A DNA stretch of 7,554 nt from contig CALPVM020000106.1 of NCBI GenBank assembly GCA_943327015.2, positions 1 through 7,554 of the forward strand, written 5' to 3'. The stretch comes from Akkermansia muciniphila. GTDB lineage: Bacteria; Pseudomonadota; Gammaproteobacteria; Burkholderiales; Burkholderiaceae_C. The notes under the pieces are model-generated. The model saw only the letters and a program-made list of their open reading frames with translations. It searched no databases and was not told where the DNA came from. A program made the translations under genes and the position numbers. Shown here piece by piece: positions 1 to 5,717 of this stretch (position 1 is the stretch's first letter; the number at the start of each line of letters is the position of its first letter).

Positions 1-642
1 GCCACCCTTGGCATTTTTGTTGTTGATATCTGCACAATCAGGGGCATAACTAAAACCATTGGCAATACCAAGCTTGGCATCCAACGCAAAAAGCAAAGGT
101 AGGCGCGTAGGGTTTTGGGGATCAATTCCTTCGTCTTTGCATGACCAGTACCATGCACGCCTGAGTCCATCATTATTTTGCACCTTATGGCCCAATGCTT
201 CGGCTGGTGTATGGTGTAAAAACCACCCCAATGCAATTGAACACCAATCCTTGTAACCCTTGGTATGCAAAATAAATTCGTGCCACATGGCATCTACCAC
301 GCGTGACGGCATGGCTACAAACTTTTTATTGCTTCTGAAACACGATAGAAAAAACTGGCGTAAACCTCGCTCTACCAAATCTAGATCTTTACCACTCAAA
401 TTAGGATACATTTGCCTGACTTTACGCTTTAAAAACTGTGGTAATGGCTGCTCCCGCACCCATAGTTCACGCTGACGTTGCGACCATAGATAGACAAGCG
501 CTGAAACAAAGGTTAAAAAAACTGTCAGCACCAGCCATGCGTGCACCCCAGACCAGCCTTGACGAATTAATGCAAAAGAAAGGGCACCGTACACCAAAAA
601 AGATGCTGCCACCATTTCCTTTATCCAGCGTAAGATAAACAT
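1..642 (-). CDS. Membrane-anchored protein of unknown function with a WHEF..HT domain (3' end outside window)
   Basis: This frame is open from an ATG at 642 to the left edge, giving 214 residues with no stop, so the C-terminus is missing. Two hydrophobic segments lie near the N-terminus (about residues 9-26 and 33-52). They are followed by a basic linker and a soluble domain. That domain carries a striking block at residues 111-146: MPSRVVDAMWHEFILHT, then Y130, W133-C134 and FLHHTP (141-146). Further on are LPLLFALDAKLGI (181-193) and GFSYAPDC (196-203). The P-S-x-x-V-D-x-x-W-H-x-x-x-L-H-T pattern resembles the core of glycine-rich-domain (GRDP/DUF1399-like) proteins. That is a resemblance from memory, not a search result. 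The start overlaps the murB stop by one base (TGATG), which suggests translational coupling, and the G-rich end of murB may serve as ribosome binding site. Function unknown. The conserved His, Trp and Cys residues could bind metal, but this is speculative. Confidence 0.8.
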   Translation of the reverse strand, partial: MFILRWIKEMVAASFLVYGALSFALIRQGWSGVHAWLVLTVFLTFVSALVYLWSQRQRELWVREQPLPQFLKRKVRQMYPNLSGKDLDLVERGLRQFFLSCFRSNKKFVAMPSRVVDAMWHEFILHTKGYKDWCSIALGWFLHHTPAEALGHKVQNNDGLRRAWYWSCKDEGIDPQNPTRLPLLFALDAKLGIANGFSYAPDCADINNKNAKGG

Positions 643-1688
643 CACACCACCACCGGCTCGGTTTCCAGCATGATGCCAAAACGCTCGTACACACTGGTTT
701 GAATGGCACGAGCCAAAGTCATGACTTCGCCACCGGTGGCTCCATTGCCATCGGTGCCTGAGCCACGATTAACCAGCACCAATGCCTGTTTTTCGTATAC
801 GCCTGCCTGTCCCACAGATTTGCCTTTCCAGCCGCAGGTATCAATCAACCAACCCGCTGCCAGCTTGAAAGTGCCATCGTCTAATTGATAGTGCACCACC
901 TTTGGATCGCGGGCAATAATGTCTTCACATTGCTCTGCAGTGACGGTCGGGTTTTTAAAAAAGCTGCCTGCATTTCCAATGACATTCGGGTCAGGCAGTT
1001 TGGCACTGCGTATGGCGCAGACCCATTCAAATATTTGTTGCGGCGTAGGGTTGGAGCAATTTTCTTGTTCCATTTTCTTTTCAATATCGGCATAGCCCAG
1101 CACCGGTTTCCAGACTTTGGGTAAAGCAAAGCGCACCCGCAAGATCAAGGCGCGGTCTTTCAGACCCATTTTGTCGCCATGCTTAAAAATGGAATCGCGG
1201 TAGCCAAACGCACATTGAGAAGCATTCAAGGTAAAAATCTGGCCGGTGGTTAAATCTATGGCATCCAGAGATTCAAAACGGTCCTGCAGCTCTACGCCAT
1301 AGGCGCCGATGTTTTGCACGGGCGATGCTCCTACGGTACCCGGAATAAGCGCCATGTTTTCGAGGCCGGGGTACCCATGCTGCAGGGTCCAAGCCACAAA
1401 ATCGTGCCAGTTTTCGCCAGCACCCGCTTCCACAATCAATGATTTGGCTGTTTCCTGTACAAGTCTGCGACCTTTGATCTCCACCTTTAACACCACAGGC
1501 TTTACATCACCAGTCAGCACAATATTACTGCCGCCACCCAAAACAAATTTTGTTTCGGTGCGGTTTTCAGGAGCGGATAAAAATGCAACAATATCCGCTT
1601 GCGAAGCTATGCGCACCAGCGTCAGTGCTTTGGCCACAATACGAAAAGTATTGAAGCTTTGTAGGGGAATATTTTTCTCAACCATCAT
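642..1688 (-). CDS. murB: UDP-N-acetylenolpyruvoylglucosamine reductase (MurB, type I)
   Basis: MurB is a cytoplasmic flavoenzyme. It reduces UDP-GlcNAc-enolpyruvate to UDP-N-acetylmuramate with NADPH, the second committed step of peptidoglycan precursor synthesis. The 348 residues match the usual type I length (about 340). FAD-binding motifs are visible: NTFRI (13-17), GGGSN (51-55) and GTVGASPVQNIGAYG (117-131). Expected catalytic residues are present: Arg164 in YRDS, Tyr199 in LGYAD, Ser242 in GNAGSFFKNP, and a Glu in LETEP near the C-terminus. The tyrosine and its surrounding loop are typical of the E. coli-like type. A glycine-rich loop around 309-320 (GSGTDGNGATGG) looks a few residues longer than usual. 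The gene starts with two adjacent ATG codons (1688 and 1685) and no clear Shine-Dalgarno. An in-frame stop lies not far upstream, with no other plausible start between. It is divergent from yajQ and leads into the downstream membrane protein gene. Confidence 0.97.
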   Translation of the reverse strand: MMVEKNIPLQSFNTFRIVAKALTLVRIASQADIVAFLSAPENRTETKFVLGGGSNIVLTGDVKPVVLKVEIKGRRLVQETAKSLIVEAGAGENWHDFVAWTLQHGYPGLENMALIPGTVGASPVQNIGAYGVELQDRFESLDAIDLTTGQIFTLNASQCAFGYRDSIFKHGDKMGLKDRALILRVRFALPKVWKPVLGYADIEKKMEQENCSNPTPQQIFEWVCAIRSAKLPDPNVIGNAGSFFKNPTVTAEQCEDIIARDPKVVHYQLDDGTFKLAAGWLIDTCGWKGKSVGQAGVYEKQALVLVNRGSGTDGNGATGGEVMTLARAIQTSVYERFGIMLETEPVVV

Positions 1689-1695
1689 GCTGACA

Positions 1696-1724
1696 TTGTC
1701 GCATTGCCAATGAACGTATTTAAT
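1696..1724 (+). promoter_or_regulatory. Possible sigma-70 promoter for yajQ and its downstream gene
   Basis: In the 60-base divergent spacer, TTGTCG (1696-1701) and TTTAAT (1719-1724) are separated by 17 bases. They match the -35 and -10 consensus at 4 of 6 and 5 of 6 positions. Transcription would start near 1731, leaving a leader of about 18 bases before the yajQ ATG. The spacer is AT-rich, so a chance match is possible. I found no equally good match facing murB. Confidence 0.35.
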
Positions 1725-1748
1725 TTTTTGTAACCTTAGTTAGACACC

Positions 1749-2234
1749 ATGCCCTCATTTGATACCGTATGCGAAGCCAACCTGGTAGACGTAAAAAATG
1801 GCGTAGACAACACCGCCAAAGAAATCTCTACCCGTTTTGACTTCAAAGGCACCGCAGCCAGCATTGAAATAAAAGACAAAGAAATCACCCTGATTGGCGA
1901 TGCCGAGTTTCAATTAGCTCAAATAGATGACGTGCTCCGCAATAAGCTCACCAAACGCAATGTGGATGTGCGTTTTCTAGATGTAGGTGACGTACAAAAA
2001 ATGGGTGGCGACAAGGTCAAACAGGTGATTAAAGTTCGCAACGGCATTGAGTCCGAGTTAGCAAAAAAAATCCAGCGCCTCGTTAAAGACAGCAAACTCA
2101 AGGTACAAGCCGCCATTCAAGGAGACAGCGTGCGCGTGACAGGCGCCAAGCGCGATGACCTGCAAACCGCCATGGCGTTACTTAAAAAAGAGATTACCGA
2201 TATTCCATTGAGCTTTAATAATTTCCGGGACTAA
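1749..2234 (+). CDS. yajQ: YajQ-family nucleotide-binding protein (UPF0234)
   Basis: This is a full-length YajQ protein of 161 residues (family about 160). The hallmark ends are present: MPSFDTVCEANLVDVKNGVDN at the start and FNNFRD at the C-terminus. In between are TRFDFKG (28-34), the AEFQL segment, KLTKRNVD, ELAKKIQRLVKDSKLKVQ and VRVTGAKRDDLQ. The family folds as two ferredoxin-like domains and binds nucleotides. A Xanthomonas member has been reported to bind cyclic di-GMP and to act with a transcription factor, and others affect phage transcription or stress responses. The exact role here is not shown by sequence. No strong Shine-Dalgarno precedes the ATG. The gene is divergent from murB and only 10 bases from the following HD-GYP-like gene, so the two are probably co-transcribed. 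Because that neighbour belongs to a c-di-GMP family, a c-di-GMP-linked role is the most attractive reading. Confidence 0.96.
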   Translation: MPSFDTVCEANLVDVKNGVDNTAKEISTRFDFKGTAASIEIKDKEITLIGDAEFQLAQIDDVLRNKLTKRNVDVRFLDVGDVQKMGGDKVKQVIKVRNGIESELAKKIQRLVKDSKLKVQAAIQGDSVRVTGAKRDDLQTAMALLKKEITDIPLSFNNFRD

Positions 2235-2235
2235 C

Positions 2236-2240
2236 GAGGA
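2236..2240 (+). promoter_or_regulatory. Ribosome binding site of the HD-GYP-like gene
   Basis: GAGGA ends 4 bases before the ATG at 2245, in the 10-base gap after the yajQ stop. It is the clearest Shine-Dalgarno in the window and fixes this start. Confidence 0.7.
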
Positions 2241-2244
2241 TGTC

Positions 2245-3204
2245 ATGCAAATAGAAAACGAAAACGAATACGAAGACTTGTTAGGACAGTGGTCAGATTT
2301 GGAATCCGGCCTTTCCACATTGCTCAACAACCCTGAGGCTACCGAAGAATTTGGCCCGCGCATTACCCAGTACGACCGCTGGATCCAAAGCCTGATAGAG
2401 CAAGATTACGACATGGGTTTGTACCTGTTGTTTCAGCTAGCCAGCAATTCACCTGTGGGGTACAGCGCATCGCATGCCTTGGTGTGCGGAGTGTTGTGCC
2501 ACTTGGTCGCTACCGAGCTCAAAATCATACCGAGCGAGCGCGACAGTTTGGTTCATGCGGCACTCACGATGAATATTGGCATGACGGCGCTTCAAGACGA
2601 ACTTGCCAACCAGGTAGAAAAACCTACGCCTAAACAACAAGCCGCTATTCGCGCCCACCCCATCAAAGGCGCCATGATTTTAGCGAGCAAGGGGATCTAC
2701 GAAGACGACTGGCTAGACATAGTGACGCTGCACCATGATGAATCCGTTGAGCGCACCGACTTGCCAGTGGTTTCGACTTCAATCCGCCTGAGCCGCATTT
2801 TGAAAGCGGTTGACCGCTATGCGGCCATGATTAGCCCTCGTATATCGCGCGCCGCGCGCAGTGCGGCAGTATCTGCGCGCACCATCATGACGCAGAACAA
2901 CTCCAAAGCTGACGAAGTGGCCAATGCACTGCTAAAAACCGTAGGGCTTTACCCACCCGGCACCTATGTGCGGCTAGACAGCGGTGAATTGGCTGTTGTT
3001 TTACGACGCAGTGACGCAGTAGACCAGCCGTATGTTGCCATTTTGGGTCAAAGCAGCGAAGAGCTCTACCCTGACCCCGTACTACACTGCACCGCAGAGG
3101 GCAAACCGCAAATTCGCAATGCGTTACCAGCATCTTCCGGAAACAACCAGCCGCACCATTTCAAAATACTTAAACTGAGTGCCAAAATCCCGCAACAAGC
3201 TTAG
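2245..3204 (+). CDS. Degenerate HD-GYP-like protein, probably without phosphodiesterase activity
   Basis: This 319-residue soluble protein lacks a signal peptide or membrane segment. The HD-GYP scaffold is readable: His77 in SHALV, AALTMNIGM (105-113), AHP (137-139), HHDE (163-166), Asp190 in KAVDRYAAM and SPR (197-199). However, the defining His-Asp pair, normally in LLHDIGK, is replaced by Met109-Asn110. The GYP signature is replaced by DLP (172-174). Active HD-GYP enzymes hydrolyse cyclic di-GMP using iron bound by the HD residues, so catalysis is probably lost while the fold remains. The C-terminal segment PPGTYVRLDSGELAVVLRR (237-255) matches the small beta-rich region that follows many HD-GYP domains. 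The N-terminal 75 residues are acidic and not recognised. From memory, betaproteobacterial relatives with the same ALTMN motif exist, so the HD loss may be family-wide. It lies in a likely operon behind yajQ. A scaffold or c-di-GMP sensor role is inferred. Confidence 0.85.
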   Translation: MQIENENEYEDLLGQWSDLESGLSTLLNNPEATEEFGPRITQYDRWIQSLIEQDYDMGLYLLFQLASNSPVGYSASHALVCGVLCHLVATELKIIPSERDSLVHAALTMNIGMTALQDELANQVEKPTPKQQAAIRAHPIKGAMILASKGIYEDDWLDIVTLHHDESVERTDLPVVSTSIRLSRILKAVDRYAAMISPRISRAARSAAVSARTIMTQNNSKADEVANALLKTVGLYPPGTYVRLDSGELAVVLRRSDAVDQPYVAILGQSSEELYPDPVLHCTAEGKPQIRNALPASSGNNQPHHFKILKLSAKIPQQA

Positions 3205-3212
3205 TTTGGCTA

Positions 3213-5561
3213 TCAGGTGTAGGGCAAAAAAACCGTAAACGTGCTGCCTACACCCAGCTCGGTTTGCATTTCGATGCGACCCCGGTGTTGCTCCAAGATT
3301 TTCTTGACGATAGCCAAGCCCATACCACCGCCCTCTCCAGAGGTGCGGGTGGTGAAAAAGGGTTCAAAGACGCGTTCTTTGATGTCCGGTGCAATGCCGC
3401 AGCCAAAGTCGGCGATCCGAACTTCGGCATGGTTGCCCATAGCGCGCAAGCCAATCATTAAGGTGCCACGGTAATGAGAGGCCTGCAAAGCATTCAAAAT
3501 CAAATGCGTCCACACCTGTTGCAGGGCATCAGGGTCGCAGCGCAAAGGCCCCATATCCTGGTAGTTGCGCACAATATCTACGTCATGGGTTTGCGTACCG
3601 AAAGATGCAATTGCTTTTTCTATCCCCTGGTGGATATGGGTTTCAAACATAGCACTGGCTCGCTCACCGCCCGCCAGTTCTTTGAGAGAGTACACAATGC
3701 GGCTCACCCGCTCCACGGCAGAGTTGATGTTGCTGGTACCATTTACAACATCAGCCACGCTTGCGGCAACATTTAAGACAAAATCACTGTCAGGACGAAA
3801 CATGAGTGGCACATAGTCTTTTGCACTTTTGTGCGCCCGCAGCTTCACAATCAAACGCGCTTTGCGAATGGCTCCCTCCACTCCCTCCGCCTCCAGAACT
3901 GTGGTTACTTGTTTGGTAAGCAAGCGCTCATCACGGGTGCCAAGCAAAGCATCGGTGCCTCGGGTTTGCGTGATCAACTGCAAAAACAACTTTCGGTCAG
4001 GCTTATCCAAAATCTCCAAAAGTTCAGGCAAATGGGTAAGAGTGGACTCCAGTGAGTCTGCAATAGTTGCACCACTGGATTTAACAGATGCTATGGGCGT
4101 ATTGATTTCATGCGCCACATTGCTGACCAACAAGCCAAGGGAAGCCATTTTCTCAGCCTGAATCAGCTGGGCTTGGGCTGCCTGTAACTCAGCCAGTGCA
4201 TGGGTGGCTTGCAGGCGCGCGGCCTCTGCCTGTTCGCGCGATGCTTCTGCCAAAGTGTAGGCCCCCAGAATCTCCTGGTTGGCCATTTCAAGTGCAACAG
4301 TACGTTCTTTGACTTTATTTTCGAGGTTCTGCTCCGATGAACGCAGACTTTCGACCATTTTGTGTTCAGAAGCCAACAACGCTTTTTGGTACACCTTAAT
4401 GCGGTCTGACAACGCAAATGAGAGCATAACAAACTCTATGGCAGAACCTATTTGTGGCGCGTGCGATGCCCAAACCGAATATGGCAGCCAACCCAGCACA
4501 CTCATAATATTAACCAACACACCCAAAATAAACACAAACCAAGCAGCCAGAAATATTTGTGCCACCCGCACACCCTGCCATGCCAGAGAGACACTGGAAC
4601 CGAGTAAAAAAAGCCCCCAAACTGGGATACTCAAAATAATGAGTCGAATGCCCACAGAGTAAGAAATAAACGGTATGGATAAGGCAACAAGCACCAAGTA
4701 GCCTATCAACAGCACACCCAGCTTCCAAAAGCGCGGCGAAGATTGCTTGATGTCCAATAGCGTCATGGCAAATCCTGACGAGGTTATGCCGCTTGCAATG
4801 ATAAAAAATAACAATATATTGTCTGACCAGCCAATGGCACCGGGCCACAACACAGAAAAACCAATACCGTCCAAGGCCACCATAAATGCACCGCTGCTTA
4901 TCAAAAACAGGGTGTAGAAGCCGTATGGCAAAGATAAGGTTGCCAGCGCGATCAAACCGTTATAGGCAACCATTACCAACAAGGCACCAAAAAATAATGC
5001 CTGCATGGTTGTGTCTATAAGTCGTTTTTGCTCAAAAACCTCTTGGCTACGCAAAGTAAGCGGAAACTGCAAGGAAGCGCCCGACTCGACCCGCAGCCAA
5101 CAGTTTTGCGTGGATGCCGGCAGCACAAAGGTGGGCTCACGGAATTCAACCGGCCACTCCTCTAACGACACATGGTCACCAGCACGCTGATGGATCAGTT
5201 GGATGTCTTGCGCATTAAAACACCATAAGTCGATTGCATCGGTCTGGGCATAGCCAAGCGTCAAAAACAAAGGCTTGACTGCAGATAACGAAAATCTCGC
5301 CCAGTGTGCGCTGTGTGTATAGCCAAAATTCGGGTTGGTTTGGGTAGACTTTATAAATTGCGCCGCATAATTCGGGCTACGGATGTCTTCCAATGAAAGC
5401 TTGGCAGAAGTATCCTCAAAAAACTGCAAGTCTAGCCCAATGCTACGCTGGGTAAAGGTAGAGTTTGCCTGAATGGTCTGCGGCGTTGCAAAGCTTACAA
5501 ACGCACACCAACAAAGCAACAAGCCAAACAGCAATTTATAAGGATAATTGCGCAAGTTCAA
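3213..5561 (-). CDS. 7TMR-DISM sensor histidine kinase
   Basis: This 782-residue inner-membrane kinase has a signal peptide (about 1-25, ending FVSFA). A periplasmic domain of 7TMR-DISM extracellular type 2 follows (about 40-172), with NFGYTHSAHWARF and CWLRVESGASLQFPL. About seven transmembrane helices span residues 184-386. A coiled coil (about 393-470) leads to the phosphotransfer helix, with His484 in NVAHEINTP. The ATPase domain has Asn690 in HLILNALQA, the G1 box DFGCG (718-722), the F box FEPFFTT (732-738) and G2 GEGGGMGLA (742-750), so it looks active. An insertion of about 90 residues (509-600) separates the two helices of the dimerisation hairpin. In this frame the start is a TTG at 5561 with no clear Shine-Dalgarno. 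The first in-frame ATG would remove the whole sensor, so a non-ATG start is likely, and CTG at 5585 is an alternative. The domain family senses small ligands such as carbohydrates, but the ligand here is unknown. Confidence 0.93.
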   Translation of the reverse strand: MNLRNYPYKLLFGLLLCWCAFVSFATPQTIQANSTFTQRSIGLDLQFFEDTSAKLSLEDIRSPNYAAQFIKSTQTNPNFGYTHSAHWARFSLSAVKPLFLTLGYAQTDAIDLWCFNAQDIQLIHQRAGDHVSLEEWPVEFREPTFVLPASTQNCWLRVESGASLQFPLTLRSQEVFEQKRLIDTTMQALFFGALLVMVAYNGLIALATLSLPYGFYTLFLISSGAFMVALDGIGFSVLWPGAIGWSDNILLFFIIASGITSSGFAMTLLDIKQSSPRFWKLGVLLIGYLVLVALSIPFISYSVGIRLIILSIPVWGLFLLGSSVSLAWQGVRVAQIFLAAWFVFILGVLVNIMSVLGWLPYSVWASHAPQIGSAIEFVMLSFALSDRIKVYQKALLASEHKMVESLRSSEQNLENKVKERTVALEMANQEILGAYTLAEASREQAEAARLQATHALAELQAAQAQLIQAEKMASLGLLVSNVAHEINTPIASVKSSGATIADSLESTLTHLPELLEILDKPDRKLFLQLITQTRGTDALLGTRDERLLTKQVTTVLEAEGVEGAIRKARLIVKLRAHKSAKDYVPLMFRPDSDFVLNVAASVADVVNGTSNINSAVERVSRIVYSLKELAGGERASAMFETHIHQGIEKAIASFGTQTHDVDIVRNYQDMGPLRCDPDALQQVWTHLILNALQASHYRGTLMIGLRAMGNHAEVRIADFGCGIAPDIKERVFEPFFTTRTSGEGGGMGLAIVKKILEQHRGRIEMQTELGVGSTFTVFLPYT
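3216..3254. other. Imperfect stem-loop at the convergent gene ends
   Basis: GGTGTAGG (3216-3223) pairs perfectly with CCTACACC (3247-3254). GCA/TGC can extend the stem across a 2-base bulge. It covers the last codons of the 7TMR-DISM kinase gene, just past the end of the HD-GYP-like gene. There is no T-run after the stem in either direction (on the minus strand the T-run is in the loop), so it is not a classical terminator. Both arms are coding, so it may be chance. Confidence 0.3.
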
Positions 5562-5717
5562 AATAATGCAGCTTGCGCTTGACAGCTAGCAAGACGTATT
5601 TGATGTATGGACATGCAGCTTAATGTACAGCAACCAAGTCACCGATCTTGAGCAACAACAACACCAATAGCCTATTTAGACTAGCTAGCCAACTTTAATA
5701 AAAATAGCAAAATGCCA
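5562..5717. other. Intergenic region between the two kinase genes
   Basis: This 156-base spacer is AT-rich. I see no convincing terminator for the upstream kinase and no good promoter for the downstream one. It holds a GCTAGC motif twice (5585-5590 and 5684-5689), the second inside the palindromic CTAGCTAG, and a 9-base direct repeat ATGCAGCTT (near 5567 and 5613). None of these has a recognisable function. The two kinases could still be one transcript. Confidence 0.5.

Noticed and set aside
59..638. Three plus-strand open frames of 65-71 codons in the left end
   Set aside because: They lie opposite a continuous minus-strand frame with membrane helices and motif-like conserved residues, overlap each other, and their translations look random.
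1309..1713. 134-codon plus-strand open frame
   Set aside because: It is antisense to the well-supported murB and has no recognisable motif or ribosome binding site.
5545..5561. Lipoprotein signal in the 7TMR-DISM kinase because of Cys17 and Cys19
   Set aside because: Neither cysteine follows a lipobox (LLLC and LCWC do not fit), and the ordinary cleavage site after FVSFA is a better match.
5578..5610. TTGACA on the plus strand in the kinase spacer as a promoter
   Set aside because: No acceptable -10 box lies 16-18 bases downstream, and it would only transcribe antisense into the second kinase gene.
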